DNA of 35,134 nucleotides from Betaproteobacteria bacterium (lineage in GTDB: Bacteria > Pseudomonadota > Gammaproteobacteria > Burkholderiales > Usitatibacteraceae): contig JAABQW010000033.1 of the NCBI GenBank assembly GCA_011391275.1, positions 1-35,134 of the forward strand. The letters run 5' to 3'. Positions 1 through 7,170 of the stretch are shown here, one piece after another. The first letter of the stretch is position 1. Each line of letters opens with the position of its first letter. Made by a program: the position numbers and the translations under genes. Below the pieces are notes generated by a model. The model saw nothing but the letters and a program-made list of their open reading frames with translations. It was not told the DNA's origin and made no database searches.

Positions 1-541
1 CGCCCATCTGCGCGCCGCGGCGCGCGCCGGCCGATTCCACCGTCTCGCAGGACTGGTCGAAGACGCGCATGTAGGAGACCGGGCCGCTCGCGCGCGAGTT
101 GGTGCCCTTGACCCACGCGCCCTCGGGGCGGATGGAGGAGAAGTCGTAGCCCACGCCGCCGCCGCGGCGCATCGTCTCCGCGGCCTCGGCCAGCGCCGTG
201 TAGATGCCGGGTCGGCCGTCGACGATCTCCGTGATGGAGTCGCCCACGGGCTGCACGAAGCAGTTGATGAGGGTGGCGGTGAGGCTGGTGCCGGCGGCGG
301 AGTTGATGCGGCCGGCGGGGATGAAGCCGTTTTCCTGGGCTTCCAGGAACTTCGCTTCCCAGAAGGCGCGGCGGTCCTCGTTCTCGTTGCCGGCGAGGGC
401 CTTGGCCACTCGCGCGCGCACTTCGCGGATCGAGGTCTCGCCGTCCTTCGCGTACTTCTCGATGAGGACTTCGGTGCTGATTTCCTGGGCGGGCAGCCTG
501 GTGATGTCGGCTGCGGGACGGCGGGACTTGGCCACGCTCAT
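1..541 (-). CDS. nrdJ: Adenosylcobalamin-dependent (class II) ribonucleotide reductase, N-terminal part
   Basis: Reduces ribonucleoside diphosphates to deoxyribonucleotides with a B12-derived radical, so it works with or without oxygen. The 180 codons present read from ATG at 541 and run off the left edge. Visible family signatures are [11 protein letters not shown] near the N-terminus, [12 protein letters not shown], the active-site region [14 protein letters not shown] with its Cys, [22 protein letters not shown] and [11 protein letters not shown] at the cut end. The start has a GAGGGGG ribosome-binding site about 8 bases upstream on the minus strand. The family assignment rests on these motifs; I cannot see the C-terminal redox cysteines. 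It is divergent from msrA across a 229-bp gap. Confidence 0.9.
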   Translation of the reverse strand, partial: MSVAKSRRPAADITRLPAQEISTEVLIEKYAKDGETSIREVRARVAKALAGNENEDRRAFWEAKFLEAQENGFIPAGRINSAAGTSLTATLINCFVQPVGDSITEIVDGRPGIYTALAEAAETMRRGGGVGYDFSSIRPEGAWVKGTNSRASGPVSYMRVFDQSCETVESAGARRGAQMG

Positions 542-709
542 GAGGTAGACCCCCTCTACTTCGTTATAAAGTGAACTCGCCCGCTTCTTGGGCGGGCAGA
601 GCGCTGATTGTCCCCTCGGACCCCCGGCAATGCTTGCTCCAGATCAAGGGGTACCGACATCCTCGGACCCCCACATTTTGTGGTTTACCGGGGAATTCTG
701 TCCAGATAT

Positions 710-725
710 TTCAATCTATAGTGGG
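710..725. promoter_or_regulatory. Weak candidate NrdR box in the nrdJ-msrA divergent gap
   Basis: On the minus strand the site reads CCCACTATAGATTGAA, matching the core of the NrdR consensus (acaCwAtATaTwGtgt) except at one central base and the outer right arm. A second interrupted palindrome, CCACATTTTGTGG (671-683), lies about 39 bp closer to nrdJ, roughly the paired arrangement NrdR uses. The gap 542-770 also holds a GCCCGC/GCGGGC hairpin (579-597) and a TATAAC hexamer (minus strand, 562-567) that could be an nrdJ -10. I saw no cobalamin-riboswitch B12 box. The NrdR reading is inference. Confidence 0.25.
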
Positions 726-770
726 TAGGATTCCGGCGCATTTCTTGCGTCTTACCGGCTTGGAGGGGCG

Positions 771-1313
771 ATGGCGACCGAAGTTGCGACATTGGCGGGG
801 GGCTGCTTTTGGTGCCTGGAGGCGGTTTTCGACCAGCTTCAGGGAGTCGAAAGCGTGGAATCGGGCTACATGGGCGGCGATTCCGCCAATCCCGGTTATG
901 AAGACATATGCACCGGGGCCACCGGCCACGCCGAGGTCGTGCGCGTGACCTTCGACCCGGCCGTGGTCGGGTATCGCGACCTCCTGGCGGTCTTCTTCAC
1001 CATCCACGACCCCACGACGCCCGACAGGCAGGGCAACGACGTGGGCACCCAGTACCGGTCGGCCATCTTCTTCCATTCGCCGGAGCAGGAACAGGCCGCG
1101 CGCGAGGTGATCGCGAGGCTCGAAGCCGAGAAGCTCTGGGCGGCCCCCATCGTCACCGAGGTCGTGCTGGCCGCGACCTTCTGGCAGGCCGAGGACTACC
1201 ACCAGGAATATTTCGCGCGCGTGGGCTCGCAGAACCCCTACTGCACCTTCGTGGTGGAGCCCAAGGTGGCCAAGTTCCGCAAGCACTTCACCGACCGGCT
1301 GAAGAAGAAGTGA
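771..1313 (+). CDS. msrA: Peptide-methionine (S)-S-oxide reductase MsrA
   Basis: Repairs oxidised methionine by reducing methionine-S-sulfoxide in proteins. The 180-aa protein has the family length and the hallmark GGCFWCLEAVF at residues 10-20, with Cys12 as catalytic nucleophile and FWC following. Further matches are GYMGGDSANPGYEDICTGATGHAE (quoted here only to position about 32-55), FFTIHDPTTPDRQGND and GTQYRSAIFF. Residues YH before QEYF (about 143-145) are the expected C-terminal family motif. GGAGGG lies 4 bases before the ATG. It stands alone, divergent from nrdJ; its stop codon lies inside the first arm of a palindromic repeat that may end the transcript. Confidence 0.95.
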   Translation: MATEVATLAGGCFWCLEAVFDQLQGVESVESGYMGGDSANPGYEDICTGATGHAEVVRVTFDPAVVGYRDLLAVFFTIHDPTTPDRQGNDVGTQYRSAIFFHSPEQEQAAREVIARLEAEKLWAAPIVTEVVLAATFWQAEDYHQEYFARVGSQNPYCTFVVEPKVAKFRKHFTDRLKKK

Positions 1314-1433
1314 AGGGGACGCTACCCTTTACTCGCGAGTTCATCGCTGAGTGCGCCGGTCCGTGGAAGCGAGTAAAGGGTAGCGTCCCCTTCACTTCGG
1401 GAATGACAGTGTGAAGGGTAGCGTCCCCTTTAC
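1310..1433. repeat. Three copies of a 'GGGACGCTACCC' palindromic repeat
   Basis: A 27-bp arm (1310-1336) is repeated as a perfect inverted copy (1369-1395), giving a long stem with a 32-base loop. A third, shorter copy (1411-1433) follows in the orientation of the second. The core is AAGGGGACGCTACCCTTTAC. The first arm contains the msrA stop codon and the third copy ends 4 bp before the putative ubiB -10 element. This looks like a dispersed REP/MITE-type element. It could also act as a terminator for msrA, although no T-run follows. Confidence 0.85.
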
Positions 1434-1437
1434 TAGG

Positions 1438-1443
1438 TAGAAT
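1438..1443 (+). promoter_or_regulatory. Putative -10 element (TAGAAT) for ubiB
   Basis: TAGAATCGCGG lies 9 bp before the ubiB ATG, and the same string occurs before other genes here (5959, 30481). No convincing -35 is visible because the upstream DNA is the palindromic repeat. If used, transcription would start nearly at the start codon and leave almost no leader. Confidence 0.4.
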
Positions 1444-1452
1444 CGCGGTTCC

Positions 1453-2970
1453 ATGCGGGTCTTCCGTTTCCTTCGCATCCTCTCCACCATCGGTCGCCAC
1501 GGCCTCGACGAATTCATCGTCGGGCGGGGCAGCTCGGTGCTGCGCCTGGGCTTCCGCGCGGCGTACTTCCGGGCCGACCGCTCGGCCCCGCGCGGGGTGC
1601 GCCTGAGGCTGGCGCTCCAGGAGCTGGGCCCCGTCTTCGTGAAGTTCGGGCAGCTCATGTCGATCCGCCCGGACCTCATCCCCACCGACATCACCGACGA
1701 GCTCTCGAAGCTGCAGGACAGCGTGCCGCCCTTCCCGGCGGAGCAGGTGGTGGCCACGCTCGACCGCTCCTACGGCAAGCCCTACCTGGAGGTCTTCCAC
1801 GCCTTCGACCTCACGCCGGTCGCGAGCGCCTCGGTGGCGCAGGTGCACTTCGCGGAGCTGCCCGACGGGCGCGAGGTGGCGGTGAAGATCCTGCGCCCGG
1901 GCATCGGCGAGACGATCGCGCAGGACACGGCACTCCTCTACGGCGTCGCCGGGCTCATCGAGCGCCTGCACCCGCTGAGCGACCTGCTGCGCGCGCGCGA
2001 GGTGGTCTACGAGTTCGACAAGATCATCCACGACGAGCTGGACCTGCTGCGCGAGGCCTCCAGCATGAGCACGGTGCGGCGCAACTTCGCGGGCAGCCCC
2101 ATCCTCTACGTGCCAGACGTGTACTTCGACTGGTGCACGCGCGACGTGATGGTGATGGAGCGCATCGACGGCATCCCCGTGAACGACATCGAGCAGATCC
2201 GCGCGCACGGCATCGACACGGCCACGCTCGGCAGGAACGGCGTCGAGATCTTCTTCACGCAGGTGTTCCGCGACGGCTTCTTCCACGCGGACATGCACCC
2301 CGGCAACATCTTCGTGGCGCGCGACGGCCGCTACTGCGGCATCGACTACGGGATCATGGGGTCGCTGCCGGAGGTGGACAAGGACTGCCTCGCGATGATC
2401 TTCATCGCCTTCTTCAAGCGCGACTACAAGGCGGTGGCGCTGGCGCACATCGACGCCGGGTGGGTGCCGCGCGACACGCGCCTCGAGGAGTTCGAGGGGG
2501 CGATCCGCTCGGTGTGCGAGCCGATCTTCGACAAGCCGCTGAAGGACATCTACTTCGGCAAGCTCCTGCTGCGCCTCTTCGAGGTGGGGCGGCGCTTCCG
2601 CATGGACATCCAGCCGCAGCTCGTCCTGCTGCAGAAGACGCTGCTGCAGGTGGAGGGGCTGGGGCGCCACCTCGATCCCGAGCTCGACCTGCGCTCGGCC
2701 GCCCAGCCCATCCTCGAGCGCTGGATGGCGAACCATGTGGGCCCGCGCGGACTCTGGAGGCGGCTGAAGCTCGAGGCGCCGATGTGGTCGCAGACGCTGC
2801 CGCAGCTCCCGCGCCTGGTGCACAAGATCCTCTCCGACGACGCGCCCGGCCGCATCGAGCGCGCGCTGCAGGGCCTCGAGGCTGCGCAGCGGCGGCAGAC
2901 CAACATCCTCCTCGCCATCGCCGTCATCCTGGGCGCGATGGTCATCGGCCTCTTCGTCACCAGCCTCTAG
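1453..2970 (+). CDS. ubiB: ABC1/UbiB-family atypical kinase, ubiquinone biosynthesis
   Basis: UbiB proteins are membrane-anchored atypical kinases/ATPases needed for ubiquinone (coenzyme Q) biosynthesis. In the 505-aa product the diagnostic KxGQ motif is KFGQ at 64-67. The Ala/Ser-rich nucleotide loop is SASVAQVHF at 125-133, the conserved lysine is in AVKILRPG (K145), the catalytic segment HADMHPGN is at 278-285 and the metal-binding DFG equivalent is IDYG at 297-300. One strong C-terminal membrane segment spans about 484-502, after a basic amphipathic stretch, where E. coli UbiB has two. The gene is monocistronic, flanked by repeats. A paralogous ABC1 role cannot be excluded because ubiE/ubiJ are not adjacent. 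Confidence 0.85.
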   Translation: MRVFRFLRILSTIGRHGLDEFIVGRGSSVLRLGFRAAYFRADRSAPRGVRLRLALQELGPVFVKFGQLMSIRPDLIPTDITDELSKLQDSVPPFPAEQVVATLDRSYGKPYLEVFHAFDLTPVASASVAQVHFAELPDGREVAVKILRPGIGETIAQDTALLYGVAGLIERLHPLSDLLRAREVVYEFDKIIHDELDLLREASSMSTVRRNFAGSPILYVPDVYFDWCTRDVMVMERIDGIPVNDIEQIRAHGIDTATLGRNGVEIFFTQVFRDGFFHADMHPGNIFVARDGRYCGIDYGIMGSLPEVDKDCLAMIFIAFFKRDYKAVALAHIDAGWVPRDTRLEEFEGAIRSVCEPIFDKPLKDIYFGKLLLRLFEVGRRFRMDIQPQLVLLQKTLLQVEGLGRHLDPELDLRSAAQPILERWMANHVGPRGLWRRLKLEAPMWSQTLPQLPRLVHKILSDDAPGRIERALQGLEAAQRRQTNILLAIAVILGAMVIGLFVTSL

Positions 2971-2997
2971 AAAAAGGGATCTGACCCCTTCTTCTAG
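2967..2997. repeat. Palindromic repeat AAAAAGGGATCTGACCCCTT between convergent genes
   Basis: This interrupted palindrome fills the space between the ubiB stop (2968-2970) and the stop of the minus-strand metallopeptidase gene (2994-2996) and includes both stop codons (CTAGAA...TTCTAG ends). The same unit occurs twice, inverted, at 27941-28015. It could serve as a bidirectional terminator, with A/T runs on both sides of a short GGG/CCC stem. Confidence 0.75.
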
Positions 2998-4043
2998 CGC
3001 AGGAGGCCTTCGAGGAGTCGTCGCTTGGTGGCGCAGCGCGGCTCCTCCCAGCAGGTGCGGTAGGTCATCGCGACCTTGCCGTCCTTGCGCAGGACGATCT
3101 CCCACGGCCGGCGCATTAGCACCGTGTGCACGTAGCTAACGAACGATTCCGCGAAGTCGTCGCCGGGGCTGGTGGCGGCGTAGAGCGTCGGGAAGTTGGT
3201 CTTCCCGAGGTCCGCGTAGGCGCGGGCCATGTCCGCCGCGTCGAGCCGGGCGCCGAGGTAATAGACGATGGCGTCTCGCCTGCGCAATTCCTTTTCGAAC
3301 CGCGATTCGTGGATGTTCTTCAACCGGAGGGCTCGCCACGACAGGTCGTAGAAGGGATAGGGGCCCGAGTCCGCCGCGTCGTAGGGCAGCATGTCCCACG
3401 GTGGATGGAGGTTGCGGCCGATCGACAGCACATGCCCCAGCTCGTGGAGCAGGATGTAGCGGATGGCGGCGCGCCGGTCGTTGCGGGCCGGCTCCTCGAT
3501 CCTCGCCTCGAGGCGCCAGGCCGGGTCGGGCCTGAAAGGCGTGTTCTCCTTCCAGGTAGCCCACTCGTTCGCGGAGAGATTCCGCAGCACCCCGGCGTCG
3601 AGGACGATGTAGCCGCCGACGGACCGGCCCCAGAAGCTTCTGATCGCCTCCGTGTAGCCCGATCCTCCCAAGTCGTCGAGGAACCACACGCCGGCGAAGT
3701 TCTCGCCGAGCAGGCGGCGCACCGCCGGGGGCAGGTCCTCCATGGCCCCGCGCGCGTCCGCGAGGAACGCCTCGTCCAGCACGCTGGCGCGCGGCTTGTT
3801 CGGAAAGCCGTTGAGGAGGTTGTCGACGAGCACGTAGTCGACGAGCTCGGGCGGGGCGGCCCCGATCCTCTCCGCCACCGGCCGGGCGAACGCCTCCTTC
3901 CAGAACGCCGCCGTCCGCACTCGGTGCCCCTTGAGGACCTTCGCGAGGCAGGGCTTGTCGGTGGTCGCGCAAGGCAGCGTCGAAGGCTGGGCGACGGCCG
4001 GCAGGGCCCACGCGATCAGCGCGGCCGCGAGCGCCCGGATCAT
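2994..4043 (-). CDS. Secreted HExxH zinc metallopeptidase-like protein of unknown substrate
   Basis: The 349-aa product starts with a clear signal peptide (MIRALAAALIAWALPAVAQ, cleavage near 19). The zinc-binding helix ILLHELGHVLSIG places HELGH at 200-204. A late DDFAESFVSYV (295-305) offers Glu299 as a possible third ligand, as in gluzincin-type putative zinc-binding peptidases. Conserved-looking SGYTEAIRSFWGRSVGGYIVLD lies at about 128-149. I do not recognise the exact family. The ATG at 4041-4043 overlaps the stop of the upstream nuclease-fold gene (ATGA), so the two are translationally coupled. A longer in-frame extension upstream is only a shadow of that gene. Likely periplasmic; the substrate cannot be inferred. 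Confidence 0.75.
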   Translation of the reverse strand: MIRALAAALIAWALPAVAQPSTLPCATTDKPCLAKVLKGHRVRTAAFWKEAFARPVAERIGAAPPELVDYVLVDNLLNGFPNKPRASVLDEAFLADARGAMEDLPPAVRRLLGENFAGVWFLDDLGGSGYTEAIRSFWGRSVGGYIVLDAGVLRNLSANEWATWKENTPFRPDPAWRLEARIEEPARNDRRAAIRYILLHELGHVLSIGRNLHPPWDMLPYDAADSGPYPFYDLSWRALRLKNIHESRFEKELRRRDAIVYYLGARLDAADMARAYADLGKTNFPTLYAATSPGDDFAESFVSYVHTVLMRRPWEIVLRKDGKVAMTYRTCWEEPRCATKRRLLEGLLR

Positions 4044-4894
4044 CGCGCGTCGAAGTCGAGCAGCACCGGCTGGTGGTCGGAGACCTTCGTGTCGAGGTCG
4101 ACCGAGATCGCGCGCACGCGCGGCACCAGGTCCTCGCTCACGAAGACGAAATCGCAGCAGTAAGGGCGCTTGGACCAGCGCGTGTCGTGGACGCAGAAGG
4201 TGGGCTCGTGGGGCTTGCGGCCGTGCACGTGCGCCCACCCGTCCCGCCAGGCGGGGCCGCCGCTCGCGAGCGGTTTCTGGATCTCGTCCCAGGCCGGGTT
4301 CTCGGGCGGGAAGTTGAAGTCCGCCGTGAGGATCGCCGAAGCCGTCTGGGCGGTGAGGTCGAGCGGCCCGTTCTCCGCCGTCGGGAAGCCCGGGCGCAGG
4401 GCGCGGCCGCAAGCCTCGTCGTGCAGCTCGCGAAGGCGGGCGGCCTGCGCGGCGCGCTGCACCGGCGAGTAGTACTCGAGGTGCGTGGTGGTCACGCGCA
4501 CCGGTCCCATCGGCAGCTTGAGCGTCGCCTCGATGGCCACGCGCGGCATCGATTCCTTGCCGGGGTCCGCGGGCCAGGGCAGCGCATGGCGGCGCACCGA
4601 GAGGACGGGAAGCCGCGTGAGGATCATGTTGCCGAAGCGCCGGCGCCGCCCGTCCGTTCCCTGCAGGTCCACGCCGTAGCCCGGGATCGCCGTGTAGCCC
4701 GGCAGCAGGGCGGCGAGCTGCGCGAACTGGTCGGCGTCGTCGTTGCCCTCGAGACCGGGGAAGTTGTCGGCGATCTCCTGGACATTCAGGACGTCGAAGT
4801 CCGCCATCGAGCGCGCGTGCGCGACGATGCGCGCGAAGTCCACGCGGCCGTCGATGCCGCGGCCCCACTGGAGGTTCCAGGTGATGAGCTTCAT
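4040..4894 (-). CDS. Endonuclease/exonuclease/phosphatase family protein
   Basis: This 284-aa protein has the full metal-dependent phosphodiesterase core: MKLITWNLQWGRG at the start, LNVQEIADN with Glu40, TTTHLEYYSP with His138, ILTADFNFPPENP with Asp192/Asn194, CCDFVF with Asp249 and VSDHQPVLLDF with Asp273/His274. Substrates in this fold range from DNA to phospholipids and sugar phosphates, so the exact reaction is open. No signal peptide is seen. I chose the ATG at 4894; the ORF extends 14 codons further, but those lie in the repeat cluster and lack similarity to family starts. It is the first gene of a two-gene operon with the metallopeptidase. Confidence 0.85.
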   Translation of the reverse strand: MKLITWNLQWGRGIDGRVDFARIVAHARSMADFDVLNVQEIADNFPGLEGNDDADQFAQLAALLPGYTAIPGYGVDLQGTDGRRRRFGNMILTRLPVLSVRRHALPWPADPGKESMPRVAIEATLKLPMGPVRVTTTHLEYYSPVQRAAQAARLRELHDEACGRALRPGFPTAENGPLDLTAQTASAILTADFNFPPENPAWDEIQKPLASGGPAWRDGWAHVHGRKPHEPTFCVHDTRWSKRPYCCDFVFVSEDLVPRVRAISVDLDTKVSDHQPVLLDFDAR

Positions 4895-4905
4895 GCCGGC
4901 GATTA

Positions 4906-5097
4906 TCCCCTCATCCCCGGCCCTTCTCTCCCTCATCCCCGGCCCTTCTCCTGCGCGCGGGAAGCGGGGAGTGATCCGCCCTCACCCCCGACCCCTCTCC
5001 CGGAGGGAGAGGGGAGAAAAGCGCTCTCCCGGAGGGAGAGGGGAGAAAAGCGCTCCCTTCTCCCTTGGGAGAAGGGCCGGGGATGAGGGTCGGGCGT
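4906..5097. repeat. Cluster of CCCTCATCCCCGGCCCTTCTCCC-type palindromic units
   Basis: Units of the widespread CTCATCCCCGGCCCTTCTC type occur twice directly (about 4908-4950), then in variant form with CTCACCCCCGACCCCTCTCC. They end with an inverted copy at 5059-5090 (TTCTCCCTTGGGAGAAGGG and GGGGATGAGGG). In between, a 29-bp unit beginning CTCTCCCGGAGGGAGAGGGG is tandemly duplicated (4995-5023 and 5024-5052). The stems could form hairpins that separate the flanking minus-strand genes. A similar cluster lies at 10134-10256. Confidence 0.85.
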
Positions 5098-5103
5098 GCG
5101 GGC

Positions 5104-5850
5104 CTAGTACAACAACCGCGTGATGCGCTTCGACCCCTGCTGCCCGTTCACCGTGTAGCCGAAGGTGGCGATGCCTTCCTCGCCCGGCTTCTGGACGAAC
5201 TCGAAGGTCGCCTCTCCCGCGGCGCTGCGCGTGACCGCCGCCGCGTCGAAGCCGGGGCCCGGGAAGTAGGCCGGCCCCACGGTACGCACGACCTTGCCGG
5301 CCCATCGCGTCGAGCTCGTCCACTGCCCGTCCTGGATCACGTACCAGGCCGGCGTGCCGTCCGCGTCGTAGACGTACCAGGCGGCGAAGACGACGCCCGT
5401 CGGGCTCTGGTGGAACGACAGCCCCCAGCCGGACTCGGCCGGGCGGTACCAGTGGCCGGAGTAATCCGTGAGCGGGCGCGGCGGCGCCGGGAAGATCGCG
5501 ATCGTCGGCCGGCCGCGCACGGAGAAGTCGATGCGCTCGCTGGGCGTGCCGGCGGGGCTGCCGTCGGCGTGGATCTCCACGCGCCAGTCGCCGATGGCGA
5601 GCGACCCCAGCCGGATGTCGACGACGCGCGGCTCGCCGGCCACCAGGCACTGGTTCGGGCGGTGGGTCACGCGGAAGACGCCGCTGGACGCGCTGACGGA
5701 AACGCTCTCCGGCGCGAAGGTGCAGGAATCCACCGACATGCGCACGTTCACGAGGTCGAACTCGTAGGGTTCGGCGGGCGAGACCTGCGAGGCGGCGAAC
5801 GCGGGGAGCGCGGCGAGGGCCAGCACGGAAGCAAGGATGAGAGAGTTCAT
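5104..5850 (-). CDS. Secreted protein with C-terminal ESGWG-type beta-rich domain
   Basis: The 248-aa product has an N-terminal signal peptide (about 1-19, ending PAFAA). The N-terminal half contains two Cys (in DSCTFAP and PNQCLVA) that could form a disulfide. The C-terminal half begins GHWYRPAESGWGLSFHQ and continues with FAAWYVYDADGTPAWYV and a series of aromatic strands. I recall this W/Y/G-rich pattern in many uncharacterised secreted proteobacterial proteins, often beside catalytic or adhesion domains; no biochemical function can be given. It is preceded downstream in the DNA by the repeat cluster and divergent from the ABC importer operon. Confidence 0.75.
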   Translation of the reverse strand: MNSLILASVLALAALPAFAASQVSPAEPYEFDLVNVRMSVDSCTFAPESVSVSASSGVFRVTHRPNQCLVAGEPRVVDIRLGSLAIGDWRVEIHADGSPAGTPSERIDFSVRGRPTIAIFPAPPRPLTDYSGHWYRPAESGWGLSFHQSPTGVVFAAWYVYDADGTPAWYVIQDGQWTSSTRWAGKVVRTVGPAYFPGPGFDAAAVTRSAAGEATFEFVQKPGEEGIATFGYTVNGQQGSKRITRLLY

Positions 5851-5958
5851 GGGTGGGCATCCAACGCGTAATCGGTGACACGCGAATTATCCGATGGGGC
5901 CACCTGCAGCGGGTTACCGTTCGTGCCGGGGAATGCGCGCTTCGTCGCATCGGCACGC

Positions 5959-5964
5959 TAGAAT
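5959..5964 (+). promoter_or_regulatory. Putative -10 element (TAGAAT) for the sugar ABC operon
   Basis: GCTAGAATCGGGG lies 36 bp before the GTG start of the ATPase gene, in the 150-bp divergent gap 5851-6000. It repeats the TAGAATCG string seen before other genes in the window. No clear -35 hexamer at 17 bp. The same gap has a short CGCGT/ACGCG inverted repeat (about 5865-5884) closer to the minus-strand gene. Otherwise nothing recognisable. Confidence 0.4.
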
Positions 5965-6000
5965 CGGGGTTGGGTCGGCTGCACAAGACGAGGGAGTTGC

Positions 6001-7083
6001 GTGTCGGAGATCGTTCTCGAGAAGGTGACCAGGCGCTTCGGCCAGGTGAAGGCCGTCGACGGGGTGAGCTTTCGCGCGGAGTCCGGCAAGTTCGTGGTGC
6101 TGCTGGGGCCCTCGGGCTGCGGCAAGTCGACGCTGCTGCGGCTCATCGCCGGGCTCGAGGACGTGAGCGAGGGGAAGATCCTCGTCGACGGGCACGACGT
6201 GACGCGCCTCTCGCCGGACAAGCGCCGCGTCTCCATGGTGTTCCAGTCTTACGCGCTCTTCCCGCACCTGTCGACCGAGGAGAACATCGTGTTCGGCCTC
6301 AAGGTGCGCGGGATGCCCGAGGAGGAGCGCAGGAAGCGCCTGGCGAAGGTGGCGCAGGTCGTCGGCCTCGCGGAGCTGCTCGACCGGAAGCCCCAGCAGC
6401 TCTCCGGCGGGCAGCGCCAGCGCGTGGCGCTCGCGCGGGCGATCATCGCCGAGAACAACATCTGCCTGATGGACGAGCCGCTCTCCAACCTGGACGCGCA
6501 GCTGCGCCACGGGATGCGGGTGGAGATCCGCGAGCTGCAGCAGCGGCTCGGCATGACCGTCGTCTACGTCACGCACGACCAGGTGGAGGCCATGAGCATG
6601 GCCGACCGCGTGGTGCTCATCCGCGAGGGCCGCATCGAGCAGGAGGGCTCGCCCGAGGAGCTCTACGCCCGGCCGGCGACGATGTTCGCCGCGCGCTTCA
6701 TCGGCACGCCGGGCATGAACCTCCTGAAACTCGCCGACGGGCCGCGGGGTGCGGTCGTGCGCGGTTCGCAGGACGCGCTCTTCGCCGGCGGCGGCGAAGG
6801 CTTCACGCTGGGCGTGCGCCCGGAGCACGTCTGGCTCGCGGATTCCGGCGGCGTGGCCGGGATGGTCGCGAGCTCCGAGTACCATGGCGCCGACACGATC
6901 CTCACGGTGCGGGTCGGCGACGAGACGCTCTTCATGCGGGCGCCGGGCCAGCTCGTGCACGCGCCGGGAACGCCGGTGCGGCTGGGCTGGAAGCCGGAGT
7001 CGCTGCACGTGTTCGACACGGCGAGCGGCGCGCGCGCCGCGGAAGAGCTGCAACCGGTGCGTCGCGGCGCCGCTGCCGGTTGA
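6001..7083 (+). CDS. ugpC: ABC importer ATPase, UgpC/MalK type
   Basis: Cytoplasmic ATPase that powers a CUT1-type carbohydrate or glycerol-3-phosphate importer. The 360-aa protein has Walker A GPSGCGKST (36-44), Q-loop VFQSYALFPHL (Gln82), signature LSGGQRQR (134-141), Walker B ICLMDEP (154-160) and the switch His192 in VTHDQVEAM. A C-terminal TOBE/OB regulatory region follows (about 240-345), with LGVRPEHV. The start is GTG. The gene precedes the binding protein and permeases, whereas in E. coli the ATPase gene follows them. Substrate assignment is by similarity of the whole operon to ugp; MalK-type sugar import is the alternative. Confidence 0.85.
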   Translation: MSEIVLEKVTRRFGQVKAVDGVSFRAESGKFVVLLGPSGCGKSTLLRLIAGLEDVSEGKILVDGHDVTRLSPDKRRVSMVFQSYALFPHLSTEENIVFGLKVRGMPEEERRKRLAKVAQVVGLAELLDRKPQQLSGGQRQRVALARAIIAENNICLMDEPLSNLDAQLRHGMRVEIRELQQRLGMTVVYVTHDQVEAMSMADRVVLIREGRIEQEGSPEELYARPATMFAARFIGTPGMNLLKLADGPRGAVVRGSQDALFAGGGEGFTLGVRPEHVWLADSGGVAGMVASSEYHGADTILTVRVGDETLFMRAPGQLVHAPGTPVRLGWKPESLHVFDTASGARAAEELQPVRRGAAAG

Positions 7084-7093
7084 CATGAGTCAA
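7080..7093. promoter_or_regulatory. Inverted repeat TTGAC-ATGA-GTCAA before the binding-protein gene
   Basis: A perfect 5-bp inverted repeat with 4-bp spacer overlaps the ugpC stop codon and begins the 87-bp ugpC-ugpB gap. It contains a consensus-like TTGACA hexamer, but there is no -10 at the right distance. It could be an operator or part of an internal promoter giving extra binding protein. Function is inferred only from position and symmetry. Confidence 0.3.
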
Positions 7094-7170
7094 GCGGGTG
7101 GCCCAGGGGGTCACTACGCTGAAACAGGGCAAGTCCATGCTTCGCGGCTTCACGACAAGGGAGAAACACC

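Noticed and set aside
542-770. Cobalamin riboswitch upstream of the B12-dependent reductase
   Set aside because: No B12-box-like sequence or long structured leader could be seen on the minus strand in the 229-bp gap.
204-948. Plus-strand open frames at the left edge
   Set aside because: The first is antisense to the reductase with a meaningless translation; the second runs through the intergenic gap into msrA in another frame.
1310-1433. Spaced repeats considered as a CRISPR array
   Set aside because: Only three copies, in mixed orientation, with unequal spacers and no cas genes.
1288-3105. Long minus-strand open frame across ubiB
   Set aside because: Shadow of a GC-rich gene: the translation is low-complexity Arg/His/Glu/Asp with no domain, while the plus strand has a complete UbiB protein.
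2994-4868. Single 624-aa protein on the minus strand combining both genes
   Set aside because: The upstream half is an out-of-frame reading of the phosphatase-fold gene; a signal peptide starts at 4043 and the overlap is a normal ATGA coupling.
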